Source: Parasponia andersonii (lineage: Eukaryota; Streptophyta; Magnoliopsida; Rosales; Cannabaceae). Taken from it: 64,000 nucleotides of DNA. The notes beneath the pieces were generated by a model that was given only the letters and a program-made list of their open reading frames with translations, did not search any database and was not told the DNA's origin. Both the position numbers and the translations under genes were made by a program. Numbering within the stretch: the stretch's first letter is position 1; the number at the start of each line of letters is the position of its first letter. Below, in pieces: positions 1 through 12,000 of the stretch. The stretch covers positions 3,071,497-3,135,496 of the forward strand of contig JXTB01000003.1 of the NCBI GenBank assembly GCA_002914805.1, in the 5' to 3' direction.

Positions 1-550
1 TATTTTTCTAGGCCCGCATCACCATACGATTATAGTATTTCTAGTTTAATTCATGGATGAAGTCATTCCACGACATTTCTCTGACATTTCTTCTCATTTT
101 AACTATCTCCCACCAATATCGTGCTTGTTTCTTTAGGACATAAGACACACATAACATCTTTTCATGGTCATTAAGATTCATAAAATCTAGGATGGTTTGG
201 ATTGACAACAACCATTCTTCGGCCACCAAAGGATCTGTCGATCCTTCAAACTCAGCAGGACGCATCTTTTTGAAGTATTCATAAAGTGGTTCTTGGCACT
301 CCATATGTCGATCAAGTATTACAGGTTTCAGTTATAGTACTGGTTCTTCCTCTTAAGGTAGAGATTCTTCATTGTTAACTTGAGGTTCGACATTCTCTTG
401 GCGTTGTTGCCTTAGTTACTCACAAAGGTTCCTTATCTACTCTTCTTGAGCTTGGAGTCGTTGTTGCAAGTTAGCTACAAGATTACTTAGGTCTGGTGTT
501 TCAGGTGCATTTATTGAACTGACTCGTGGTCTTCTCCTCCCTCTTGCCAT
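1..550 (-). pseudogene. gag2 (capsid-type gag) of copy A, N-terminal part, broken
   Basis: Read leftwards from an ATG at 550-548, this gives a basic N-terminus, a Gln-rich segment that looks like a coiled coil, and a Retrotrans_gag-type core. The core motifs PAEFEGSTDPLVAEEWL and ARYWWEIVKMR are readable between 304 and 41. An in-frame TAG follows the coiled-coil segment. A small deletion near 41 makes a premature stop where copy C continues. The reading runs off the left edge, so nucleocapsid and pol of copy A lie outside the window. Copy C carries the same protein at 42815-43243. The role in the family, packaging of element RNA into virus-like particles, is established for gag; this copy cannot make it. 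Confidence 0.85.
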
Positions 551-566
551 TTTTTGTTTTTAGATT
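1..566 (-). mobile_element. Copy A, Ty3/gypsy family I, left segment (split by copy B)
   Basis: This is the gag2 side of copy A. It resumes at 12826 on the other side of copy B: in copy C the matching sequences are continuous (about 43200-43300). The insertion point is in the gag1-gag2 spacer, about 16 bp upstream of the gag2 ATG. Confidence 0.85.
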
Positions 567-3500
567 TGTAACCCCCCTAGGAATCCTTAAACTTGCAATA
601 TTAGTATAATTATTATAAACTTAGTGTCTAATTTTAATAAGTTTACATTCGCAAATACTTGAAATGTTGTGTGTAGTATTATTTTAATGTTAAATTTTAT
701 TACGTGAGAATATCAGAGTTAATCCCTATTTTAAATTTGAAATTCTAAGTTAGTTTTGCTTAATAATAAATTGATTTTATAATAATTATATTATGTACAT
801 CATTATAACCTAATTAAAAAATGTGACACGTTTATGCCACATTAAAATCGTTACATTTTATGACCTAAAGTTAATGATTGCACCAAAATAGTACCATACC
901 GTAATTTGAATGGCTATGATTTAAGTATACAAAGAATTAAGTAGACAAATCAATCCAAGGGAGGAAAATAAATTCTAGAAAAAGTTGAAGAGTAGTAACG
1001 TTTTACCTTAGGAAGGTAATAACTTTAAATGAGTAGAATAGAAAAAGAAAGGGATAAAGTTAGTAGGTAATCCAAAAGCTAGGAAAAAAAGAAAATGATA
1101 ATGGAAATATTCTTTGGAAATTAGTGGCCATAATTCAAAGTGGAAGACATAGACAAAACTAATTGGTAACTTTTGTCTCTAAAATAATTCAAAAGGTATA
1201 AAAAAGATTAATATAGTGGAGACTTTCTTTGTGAGTTAGTGGTATTGGATTCCAAACAATTGAAAAAGAAGAAAGATTAGAGACAAAAGTAGTGGATAAG
1301 TAAAAAAGAAAATAAAGTAAAAGGTAAGGTAATGGAGTAGGAAAAGAAGATATATTGACAAATTGATAATAATGATGTTGGATTATTAAATGGAATGTGA
1401 AAGTATGCATTATTGTATACCTTCCATGGATGGCCTATAAATAGATCATTTGTTTGGCAATTCAAATCCATGCTTAACCTTTCAATTACTTAGCAAAAAC
1501 TTTCTTCATATTTCCAATTATCCTTTCTCAAAAAAAAAAAAAACCTCTTTCTACCTCACTTTCTTCCAAATCCACAAGAGCTATAATATTTTACCCATCG
1601 ACTCTAGAAATTTAGAATTATAATCAAGAGAAGAGAGCACTTAGTTTTGTGGTAGAGACGTAAGAAAGAAGATCCAAGCTTGGAAGGTAATTATTTCCTC
1701 ACCTTACTTGTTATGTGTTTAAATAGATTATATAAAACAATAAATAGGTAATAACATATTTGACCTACTTTTGATGCTATAAAATTTATATTATATTTAG
1801 ACTTATTTTGTTGATTTCTTAAGCTTCTAAATATAAATACTTCATAATAATCAATGCTAAATAATAATAAGAATAATAAAATCAAAATGACTAAACACAA
1901 AAAGTAGAAGATTTTAAAGTGTAAGACCCTAAAATAAAATATGCATAAAAATAAACCAAGCTTAATGATTTAGACTTAGATCCTTAAGAACAGATTTTTA
2001 CCTATTAGAAATGCTTTCCAAAAATTAAAGATGTTTGCTCAAAAGTTAGAAGGACTGAAATATAAAAACTTTGAGTATTTGGGTGAAAAGCATAATTTTG
2101 ACAAAATATGGGTCTAATATGCGAGAAAATTCTTTTAGGAAATTTTACGACTCTTTTAAAGTTTAAAAGTAAATAAAGAAAGAATATTTAACAAAAAAAA
2201 AAGATATTACTCAATATTTGCCATTAGAGGGCATAAATGTTAGAAATCTTACGATTATGGGAAAAAATGTAAATTATAAAACTTGAAATATTGGGTTGGA
2301 AATTAGGTATAAGAATAAATAAAAAAATTATTTTAGATCTCTAATTGGGATAAGAAAAGATTTACTTAAATTTAAAACATGAAATCAATTATAGGAAATA
2401 AGTAATGTCTGCCTCTAATTGTATTTTGCCTAAGTTTAGTGATAGGCCTAACAAGCGCGATCAATACCAAATAATATTTAGTCCAATTATGATTTTAGAT
2501 TTTAAATTTGTATAGTCTTTAGTGTGGTTCACTCAATTATCATATTATGACCCTTAATTACGAATAAAGAAATTAATAAAAAATAATTCAAAGTATTTGA
2601 TGAAAAGAAATATAATTAAGGAAACTTAATTAATTTATGATGATATTAATCAAATCAACAACCAAATTATTGATAGATTAAAAAGATCACTATGATCAAG
2701 GTTAAGGAGAATCAAATCTCATCCATCTAAGTGAAAGTATAATTTAGTCAATGAATATAATATGACACTGTTTCTCAAATATGAAGTTTTATACTAGATC
2801 AAGACTGAGTCTTAAATATTTTAAGTCCACTAAGTTATTAGAAGTTTAAAAAAAATAGTATAAGATCACTTTAAATTTTTCTAACAAATAGAGTATGTAT
2901 AAGTCAGGGCAAACTTTGATTTAGTCGTAAGTAATTAAAGAGTGGAACTAGGACAATCATATTACGAGGTAAGTACAATTTCACCTATGGTATGGATGGT
3001 TGAAAATATTTCATGTTTGCAGTATGATATATTTGAATTAATTTCATGTGTTAACTTGCCTTTATATTACTATTGTATGGCCTATCTATAATATATGCTG
3101 ATAAATATACTTTTCCTATGCTATAAAAATATGATGTATGCCCACTTTAAAATGTTATCATGAAAATACTTCAACATACTTTAACAAAGGAAATACTATG
3201 ATAGTTGAATATAAATTTGAGTTCATTGAAGCATACCCACTCTTATTAAGAAAAGACTAAATAAGATAAAGAATTTAAAAATGTCATACCGACCTCCCCT
3301 AGGTGAGGATATCTGAGGGAAAATAAGAATGACTTCCCCTAAGCGATTATTCCCGAGAAAACGTATGTTAAGATTATGACCGTGAGTGTTTTCAGATGGG
3401 TCACTCCCCTAGTTTCCCATTCAGTAGCACACACTCGGTACGTACACTAGGGCCCATAAGAAAGATAAAAGACTTTACAATCAAGAATGAGCTAAAATCA

Positions 3501-4325
3501 TGATATAATATCTTATAATAAAGTGTAAAGTAATGATTTCATAAAATAGCACAACTGAACTTTCATAATAAAAAGTCAAAAAAAAAAGGAATTGTTTGTT
3601 CATAAGTAAAATGTTTTGTGGGAATTACATTGTACTTACTGGGCAAAAGCTCACATTTTATGAGTATCCATGCTCTAGGTACCAAAAGAAAGAAACCTCT
3701 GGTTTGATTGATAGGTTAGCTAGAATTGAAGAGGAGATGAATGCGAGGCACGAGCAATGGAATACCGCCATTAAAATTACTTCCGCATATGTTCTTATTA
3801 TGAGACAAATGATTTCAATTATGTAAGCTTGATGTTGTTTGAAAACGTACTTATAACTTGACATTTTATTTCGTAATGCATGGTTTAATCAAATTAAACT
3901 TGAAAATATATTTCGATTTAATAGAAGTTAAACAAATATTTTTTTAAAGATCTAAAAGAGAAAATATTTTGATTTAAATAAATACAAAATACAAGGGGTT
4001 CTATCAAAAAGACCTAAACTGTTTAAGGAGAGCTTGGGACTTAAGTGGTCCATATGTGACCCCTCTCCTCATTGGGAGCCCTTTATGGTTGCGCATTATT
4101 TAAATCACTATTATAAAAAGTTTATAATCAATTTTAAATAAAGGGTACTTAACCATTGAGAAGCATTTACTTGTTTTCAAAATTTAAGTAAATTGTTAGT
4201 TATGAATATAAATCTCTTAAAAAGAAATAAAAATATGTAAAAAAAAATATTCATGAATTTTCAGCATCTAAATATCTTTTTTTTTTTAAATAAGCTAAGA
4301 AGGTAAGTAGTTAATGGTCGTTTCA
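567..4325 (+). repeat. 5' LTR of copy B (3759 bp)
   Basis: Begins TGTAACCCCCCTAGG and ends at GTTTCA, a changed form of GTTACA; it is collinear with 9097-12825. A TATAAATA box lies only about 870 bp in, so R plus U5 would be near 2.8 kb. Small ORFs inside it (for example 3596-3826) recur in every LTR of the family and resemble no known protein. Confidence 0.93.
1436..1443 (+). promoter_or_regulatory. TATA box of the copy B 5' LTR
   Basis: TATAAATA at the centre of a segment conserved in other family copies (minus 16793-16800 in copy A, minus 37646-37653 in copy C). The 3' LTR of copy B has a damaged version, TATTAATA, near 9961. Transcription would start around 1465-1475 (inference). Confidence 0.6.
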
Positions 4326-4327
4326 GT

Positions 4328-4338
4328 TGGTATCAGAG
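4328..4338 (+). promoter_or_regulatory. Primer binding site, initiator-Met tRNA type
   Basis: TGGTATCAGAG two bases after the LTR matches the plant tRNA-iMet 3' end complement TGGTATCAGAGC; the last C has changed. Copy A has the full 12-base match. Confidence 0.85.
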
Positions 4339-4450
4339 TAGGTATCTTGTCGTCCTACCTCGCATCTCTCTGCGACATTTCAGACAACTCAAGTAAGTAG
4401 AATTTTGCTTAGTATATTATTTAACCTTAAGAACATATTATGTAAAAGTA

Positions 4451-5126
4451 ATGGATGTCCCGATAATCGACATCTGATGGACTAAGAGATTGCATAACCT
4501 TAACGTTAAGAGTCAGACGACCACCATATTACCTGGGAGAATCTACACCCGAAACATTAGAAAATTGGCTTCATGAAACGGAACAACTTTTGCGAGCATG
4601 TCATATCCAAGAGTACGAATGGACCACTCTTACAGTCATGCAACTACGAAATAATACTCGAGTATGGTGGCGAACATTAGGACACATTGCAGACAAGATG
4701 AGTTAGGAAACGTTCTATAAATTAATCATAGCATGCTTCTCACAAATAGAATATCATAACAATTCAATAGAGATTTCGACAACAGAGACACAATTACAAG
4801 AACGAGCTTTTGACTTTGTGAGAAATAGATGGGAATCCCGACCAAGCAAATCTATGGAAGAATATAACATCAATTTTTCTGAGGAAGTTGTTCATTTATT
4901 TCCTCCGAGATGGCCTAATAATATTCTGCTTATGAGCTATTGGAATGGAGTCCCAAGTCATATCCGAAGACACATGCGGAACCCACTTATTAATATGAAT
5001 CTTGAACACATTAGTTCAGAGGCAATTCATGCAGAAGATGAATATCAAAGGGAAATGGAACAAAATATGGCTGAAGGATCATCTCGCAAGAATGATACAA
5101 GAACACCTTCCCAACAAGGAGACTAG
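4451..5126 (+). pseudogene. gag1 (extra capsid-like ORF) of copy B, broken
   Basis: Starts at an ATG where copies A and C also start gag1. Readable parts include TRVWWRTLGHIADKM (about 4645-4700), a stretch with SMEEYNINFSEEVVHLFPP (about 4850-4910) and an open frame 4818-5126 ending QQGD. The WW motif and the EEYxxxFxEExxxLFPP pattern resemble Retrotrans_gag cores (W..F.. and V.EY...F..L). There is an early stop after the first codons, at least one frameshift and a stop near 4703. In copies A and C the protein goes on into a long acidic tail; here it stops and the sequence jumps into the nucleocapsid region. A capsid role is inferred. Confidence 0.7.
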
Positions 5127-5139
5127 AAGAAAAGCAAAG

Positions 5140-6142
5140 AAGGATACGAACACGAATAGATGCAGAGAATACCATGCCCACCGGACAATGACACACTAAT
5201 GACAACCAAAGAGGATAACAACCAAAGAGGATTTGGGACCCAATCCAGCCATAATAAGATCCAGAATAGCAATAATAACAACCCTAATAATTATAGTGGA
5301 AAGAAGAGAATGAATAACTTTGGTAGCCAAAGAAATCAAAAAGGAGAACTTCAATAGAAAAAGAAAGTCAAGGTAGAATTTCCACCATGTCTAAGTGTGG
5401 GAAGAAACACCCTGAAGAATATCCCCTTGGCTCAAACATCTGTTACCTCTATGGCAAGGAGCGTCATTATGCCAAGAACTGCTACAGTAAACAAAATCAA
5501 GCTAACCAGCCAACCACATCTAAGCTACAAGGACCTCAAATTCACAATATTCAGATCAAACTTGAAGGACCCCAGATTGGTCAAAGAAGATTGGAGGCAC
5601 CTCTAGAAACCACTGCCCAAGTCTACGCCTTTACGAGGGAGAATGCAGATGTGGGAACCTCTAATGTGGTCATAGGTCAGCTGTCTGTTGCCACTCAAAA
5701 TGTATATGTCTTATTTGATTCTAGTGCTACGTATTGTTTTATGTCACATGTGTTTGCCAAAAGAATGGCTCAGAATAGTGATAGAATGACTAGAACTTTA
5801 AATGTAGCTCTACCTTCAGGTGAAACTTTGACAACGAATTATTGGATAAGATATGTTCCAATAATTATAGCTACTAGGGAGCTATATGCTGACCTAGTCA
5901 CCCTAGGAATGATTGATTATGATGTCATTCTAGGAATGGACTTCTTGGGAAGGTATAATGCTAGCATTAAATGTCGAAGTAGAAGGATCACGTTCAACCC
6001 TCTAGGAGAAGAAAAGTTCACTTATAATGGAGATACTAAGAAGCAATCTCAAGTGATGATCTCGGCAGTGCAAGCAAGGAGAACGTTGAGTAATAGATGT
6101 CTGGGATATCTAGCTAATATTCTAGATAAGAGTAAAGAATAA
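5140..6142 (+). pseudogene. Nucleocapsid and aspartic protease region of copy B, broken
   Basis: The open frame 5387-6142 holds a zinc knuckle at 5441-5482 reading CYLYGKERHYAKNC; the family form is CxxC-x4-H-x4-C, so the second Cys has become Tyr. A second, upstream knuckle (CGKKHPEEY) is also damaged, and a 1-bp change near 5385 shifts the frame. The protease follows: its active site, normally D-S-G, reads LFDSSAT (Asp codon 5717-5719, Gly changed to Ser), and the flap-side ILGMDFL lies near 5926-5945. In autonomous relatives this part binds RNA and cuts the polyprotein. Upstream, an Asn-rich linker (5215-5350) joins directly to gag1 remains. Confidence 0.85.
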
Positions 6143-7090
6143 AAGAAGAGCTCAGAAGATGTAATAATCGTCAAGGACTACATTGATGTGTTTCCTGATG
6201 ATCTGACAGGACTACCGCCGAAGCAAGAAATTTCCTTTGAGATCGAATTACTGCTTGGTACTGCCCCAATTTCCAAAGCACCTTATAGGATAGCACCTGC
6301 TAAGCTTAAAGAGCTACAAACTTAACTACAAGAGTTGTTAGACAAGGGTTTCATCTGACCAAGTCACTCACCACAGGGCGCACCTGTGCTATTTGTGAAG
6401 AAGAATGATGGAACATTCAGAATATGCATCAACTATAGAGAATGGAATAAGGTGACCATAAAGAATAAATATCCTTTGCCAAGGATAGATGACTTATTCG
6501 ATCAATTAAAAGAAGCTGCAGTTTTCTCAAAGAACAATTCGCAATCGGGCTATCATCAACTGAGAATTAAAGGGAGTAATATTCTGAAGTCTGCCTTTCG
6601 AACACGATATGGGCATTATGAGTTCTTAGTAATGCCTTTTGGGCTAACCAATGCTTCTGTGGTATTTATGGATCTAATGAATAGAGTGTTCAAGGAATAC
6701 TTGGACAAATTTATCAGTCTTTATCGATGACATCTTGATTTACTCAAGGTCTCAAGAGGAACACGAACAACACCTCAAACTCATATTGCAGAAGTTAAGG
6801 GAACACCGCCTTTATGCCAAATTCTCTAAGTGTGAATTCTGGCTAGACTGAGTCCATTTCTTAGGAAATGTGGTTACAAAGGAAGAGTTTGTCGTAGATC
6901 CTTCCAAGATATAGGCAGTGAATAATTGGCCAGCACCCAAAACTGTGACTGAAGTGAGGAGCTTTTTGGGATTAGCTGGCTATTACTGAAGATTTTCAAA
7001 GCTTACTGCACTCCTTACGGCCCTTATAAAAAATACGAATGGATAGAGAAGTGTAAAGAAAGCTTCCAAGAGTTGAAGAATAGGCTTACT
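6143..7090 (+). pseudogene. Reverse transcriptase of copy B, broken
   Basis: Ty3/gypsy RT: the entry motif PISKAPYRIAP (about 6267-6299), [19 protein letters not shown] (from 6389), [10 protein letters not shown], then [13 protein letters not shown] where FSKIDLxSGYHQL is usual, so the first catalytic Asp is Asn (6536-6538). PFGLTNA is intact near 6640. The second catalytic motif, [10 protein letters not shown], is present from 6717 but in another frame from the RT ORF, so a frameshift lies just before it. Stops occur at about 6324 and 6358. The connection follows with SKCEFW and LGLAGYY near 6825-6990. Confidence 0.9.
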
Positions 7091-7600
7091 AGTGCACCTA
7101 TACTTACAATCCCATCAAACGAAGGATAGTTTGACATTTATAGTGATGCATCAAAGCTGGGACTAGGAGCAGTACTAATGAAAAATGGAAAGGTCGTAGT
7201 ATTTGGTTCTCGACAATTAAAGGAGCATGAGATCCAACTCATGATCTAGAACTTGCTGCTGTAGTATTCGCTCTCAAACTTTGGCGACACTACTTATACA
7301 GGGCTCAATGTAGAATCTACACCGATTATAAAAGCTTGAAGTATATATTCACTCAGAAAGAGTTGAACATGAGGCAGCGTAGATGGCTTGAGTTAGTGAA
7401 GGATTATGATTGTGAAATCTTGTACCACCCGGGTAAAGTAAATAGGGTTGCAAATGCACTAAGCAGAAAAACAACTTCAACTCTAATGTCAATAAAAGCT
7501 TTACCTAAGCCCTTAGAAGAAGATACAAATAATGTCAGTTTAGAGTTAATAATAGGTAAATTATCTATATTAACACTTTAACCAAACATTTTTGAGCATA
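7090..7600 (+). pseudogene. RNase H domain of copy B, broken
   Basis: [14 protein letters not shown] at about 7140-7181 is the standard gypsy RNase H start; SRQLKEHE follows, with a frameshift near 7233. The open frame 7336-7581 gives [18 protein letters not shown], then [16 protein letters not shown], the usual end of the domain. Its job in working elements is to remove RNA from the RNA-DNA hybrid. Confidence 0.88.
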
Positions 7601-7639
7601 TGAAGGAAACCTAAGAGCTCGATCCTGTCTTAGCATGAA

Positions 7640-8670
7640 TTAAAGCAAACATTGCAGAAAGAAAACCGACCAAGTTTAGTCTCTCTACTGACAGAATTCT
7701 CAAACTAAATGGTAGATTATACATACCCAATGATGCCAAAATAAAGAATCAGTCCCTTTCTGAGGCACACGAAACCCTTTATTCTATCTAACCTAGTTCG
7801 ACAAAGATGTATAAGGATCTAAAGGAACACTTTTGGTGGAATGGAATGAAAATCAACGTTGCTAAGTATAAACAATGGTGCCTGACCTGTCAAAAGTCAA
7901 AGCTAGACATAAACGACTTGCTGGTGAATTGCAACTAATTAAAATTCCATAGTGGAAATAGGAGAAAATTACTATGGATTTTGTGGTTAGATTACCAAGA
8001 ATGCCAGAAGGATATGATACAATATGGGTAATTATGGACTGACTAACCAAATCAGTACACTTTTTACCAATGAAAATGACTTATGGACTGACTAACCAAA
8101 TCAGTACACTTTCTACCAATGAAAATGACTTACTCATTGAAAAAGTTAGCTAAATTATATGTGGCTGAGATAGTCAGACTACATGGAATACTACGAAAGA
8201 TCATTTTTGATCACGATAGTCGATTCACCTTCATTTTTTGGAAAAAAATCCAACAAGCCTTAGGTACAAAGCTAAATTTTAGCATGGCTTTCCATTCTCA
8301 AACTGATGGACAGACAAAACGAACCATCCAAACTTTGGAGGTTATGCTTAGGGCATGTGTCATGGACTTTAAAGGAGCATGGAATAAAAAAGATTCCATT
8401 GATAGAGTTCTCCTACAATAACAGCTACCAGGCCTCGATCGAGGCAGCACCTTATGAAGCACTTTATGGAAGAAGATGTAGATCCCCAATCCATTAGTTT
8501 GAATCAGGGGAGAAACATTTAGAAACAACTGATTTCATAAAGGAAACCACTGAAGCAATACAAAAAATTAGGAAAAGGATGGAAACTGCTCAGAGTAGAC
8601 AGAAAAGCTATGGAGACAAGTAGAGAACTCTGTTAGAATTCCAAGTAGGGTACACAATTTTTCTCAAAAT
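7640..8670 (+). pseudogene. Integrase of copy B, broken, with a 49-bp internal duplication
   Basis: The zinc-binding part shows EAHETLYSI then a stop where the second His should be, FWWNGMK and CLTCQKSK (about 7879-7902). The core starts MDFVVRLPRMPEGYDTIW (about 7976-8030). It is interrupted by a 49-bp tandem duplication that shifts the frame. It resumes at 8119 with the second catalytic Asp in FDHDSRF. The catalytic Glu, expected 36 residues on, is Lys (codon 8317-8319, DGQTKRT instead of the usual SER/TER). A frame break near 8395 precedes [20 protein letters not shown] (8420-8470). Confidence 0.9.
8032..8129 (+). repeat. 49-bp tandem duplication in the copy B integrase
   Basis: Copies 8032-8080 and 8081-8129 differ at one position I can see (TTTTTACC against TTTCTACC). 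49 is not a multiple of three, so it breaks the frame between the two catalytic Asp residues. Confidence 0.95.
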
Positions 8671-8684
8671 AGCACCAATAAAGG

Positions 8685-9061
8685 GAGTAATGCAGTTTAG
8701 AAAGAGAAGAAAATTGAGTCCAAGATACATTGGACCATTCGAAATTTTTGAATGTATTGGCAAACTAACCTATAAATTAGCTTTACCGCCTGAACTAGCA
8801 TCAGTGCATAACATGTTCTATGTATTCATGCTGAAGAAATACATCTCAGACCCGTCATATGTTTTAAAGCATGAACCTGTTAAAGTTCACGATGACTTGA
8901 TATACGAGGAAAAACCGATGAAGATTTTGGCTCATGAAGAAAAGACTCTTAGAAATAAGACCATACCTTAAGTTAAGGTATTGTGGCGAAACCACAAGAT
9001 GGAAGAGGCTACTTGGGAACGAGAAAAAGAAATGAAGGAAAAGTACCCAGAATCATTCTAA
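8685..9061 (+). pseudogene. Integrase C-terminus and chromodomain-like tail of copy B
   Basis: KLSPRYIGPFEIFECIG and LPPELASVHNMFYVFMLKKY are the usual gypsy integrase C-terminal motif. The tail reads KTLRNKTIP, a stop, then VKVLWRNHKMEEATWERE and ends at TAA 9059-9061. The VLWRNHxxEEATWE pattern is the chromodomain of Tekay-type chromoviruses as I remember it; it would target integration to marked chromatin. Copy C has the same tail with EEATSE followed by a stop. Confidence 0.8.
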
Positions 9062-9096
9062 TTTTCGAGGACGAAAATTTTATAAATAGGGGAGAT
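9061..9096 (+). promoter_or_regulatory. Stem-loop and polypurine tract upstream of the 3' LTR
   Basis: ATTTTCGAGGACGAAAAT (9061-9078) is a perfect 7-bp inverted repeat around AGGA, overlapping the pol stop. The polypurine tract AGGGGAGA is at 9088-9095, just before the LTR at 9097, and would prime plus-strand synthesis. Copy C has the same pair at 38572-38607. Confidence 0.8.
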
Positions 9097-12000
9097 TGTA
9101 ACCCCCCTAGGAATCCTTAAACTTGCAATATTAGTAAAATTATTATAAACTTAGTGTCTAATTTTAATAAGTTTACATTCGCAAATACTTGAAATTTTGT
9201 GTGTAGTATTATTTTAATGTTAAATTTTATTACGTGAGAAAACCATAGTTAATCCTTGTTTTAACTTAAAAATTCTAAGTTAGTTTTCCTTAATAATAAA
9301 TTAATTTTATAATAATTATATTATGTACATCATTATAACCTAATTAAAAAAGTGACATGTTTATATCACATTAAAATCATTACATTTTATAACCTAAAGT
9401 TAACGGTTGCACCAAAATAGCACCATGCCATAATTTGAATGGCTATGATTTAAGTATACAAAGAATTAAGTAGACAAATCAATTTTAGGGTGGAAAATAA
9501 GTTATAAAAAAATTTGAAGAGTAGTAAAGTTTTACCTTAGGAAGGTAATAACTTTAAATGAGTTGAATAGAAAAGGAAAGGGATAAAGTTAGTGGGTAAT
9601 CAAAAAAGTAGGAAAAATGGAAAATGATAATGAAAATATTCTTTGGAAATTAGTGACCATAATTCAAAGTGGAAGACATAGACAAAACTAATTAGTAACT
9701 TTTGTCTCTAAAATAATTCAAAAGGTATAAAAAAGATTAATATAGTGGAGACTTTCTTTGTGAGCTAGTGGTATTGGATTCCAAATAATTAAAAAATAAA
9801 GATTAGAGACAAAAGTAGTGAATGAGTAAAAAAAATTAAAGTAAAAGATAAGGTAATGAAGTAGGAAAAGAATATATAATGACAAATTGATAATAATGAT
9901 GCTTGGATTATTAAATGGAAAGTAAAAGTATGTATTATTGGATACCTTCCATGGATGGCCTATTAATAGATTATTCATTTGGCAATTCAAATTCATGTTT
10001 AACATTTCAATTACTTAGTCAAAACTATCTTCATATTTCCAATTATCCTTTCTAAAAAAAAAATCCTCTTTCTACTGCATTTTCATCCAAATCCACAAGA
10101 GCTATAATATTGTACCCATCGACTCTAGAAATTCAGAATTATAACCAAGAGAAGAGAGCACTTAGTTTTGTGGTAGAGACGTAAGAAAAAAGATCCAAGC
10201 TTGGAAGGTAATTATTCCCTCACCTTGCTTGTTATGTTTTTAAATAGATTATATAAAAGAATAAATAGGTAATGACATACTTGACTTACTTTAGATGTTA
10301 TATAATTTATATTAGATTTAGACTTATTTTGTTGATTTCTTAAGCATCTAAATATGAATACTTCATAATAATAAATGCTAAATAATAATAAGAATAATAA
10401 AATCAAAATGACTAAACACAAAAAGTGAAAGATTTTTAAGGATAACACCCTAAAATAAAATATGCATGAAAATAAACTAAGCTTAATGATTTAGACTTAA
10501 ATCCTTAAGAACAGATTTTTACCCATTAGAAAGACTTTCCAAAAATTATAGATATTTGCTCAAAAGTTTGAAACACTAAAATGCAAAAACTTTGAGTATT
10601 TGGATCAAAAGCATAATTTTGACAAAATATAGGTCTAATAGTGAGAAAATTATTCTAGGAAATGTTAAAACTATTTTGAAGTATAAAAGTAAATAAAGGA
10701 GGAATCTTTAACAAAAAAAAATAAGATATTATTCAATATTTGCCATTAGAGGGCATAAATGTTAGAAATCTTAAGATTATAGGAAAATTTGGTATAAGAA
10801 TAAATAAAAAAATTATTTTAGATCTCTAATTAGGATAAAAAAAATATTTACTTAAATTTAAGACATGAAATCAATTATAGGAAATAAGTAATGTATGCCT
10901 CTAATTGTATTTTGCCTAAGTTTAGTTATAGGCCTAAAAAGCACGATCAATACCAAATAATATTTAGTCTAAGTACGATTTTAGATTTTAAATTTGTATA
11001 GCCCTTAGTGTGATTCACTCAATTATTATATTATGACTCTTAATTACGAATAAAGAAATTAATCAAGAATAATTCAAAGTATTTGATGAAAAGAAATATA
11101 ATTAAAGAAACTTAATTGATTTAGAATGATATTAATCAAATCAACAGCCAAATTATTGATAGATTAAAAAGATCACTATAATCAAGGTTAAGGAGAATCA
11201 AATCTCATCCATCTAAGTGAAAGTATAATTTAGTCAATGAATATAACATGACATTGTTTCTCAAATATGAAGTTTTATACTGGATCAAGACTGAGTCTTA
11301 AATATTTTAAGTCCATTAAGTTATTAGAAGTTTAAAAAAAATAGTATAAGGTCACTTTAAATTTCTCTAACAAATAGAGTATGTATAAGTCAGGCCAAAT
11401 TTTGATTTAGACGTACGTAATTAATGAGTGGAACTAAGACAATCATATTACGAGGTAAGTACAATTTCACCTATGGTATGGATGGTTGAAAATATTTAAC
11501 GTTTGCAGTATGATATATTTGAATTAATTTCATGTGTTAACTTGCCTTTATATTATTATTGTATGGTCTATCTATAATATATGCTGATAAAGATACTTTT
11601 CCTATGCTATAAAAATATGATGTATGCCCACTTTACAATGTTATCATGAAAATACTTCAACATACTTTAACAAAGGAAATGCTATGATAGTTGAATATAA
11701 GTTTGAGTTCATTGAAGTATACCCACTCTTATTAAGAAAAGACTAAATAAGATAAAGAATTTAAAAATGTCATACTGACCTCCCCTAGATGAGGATATCT
11801 GAGGGAAAATAAGAATGACTTCCCCTAAGTGAGGATTCCCGAGGAAACGTATGTTAAGATTATGACTGTGAGTGTTTTCAGATGGGTCACTCCCCTAGTT
11901 CCCCATTCAGTAGCACACACTCGGTACGTACACCAGGACCTATAAGAAAGATAAAAGACTTTACAATCAAGAATGAGATTAAATCATGACATAATATCTT

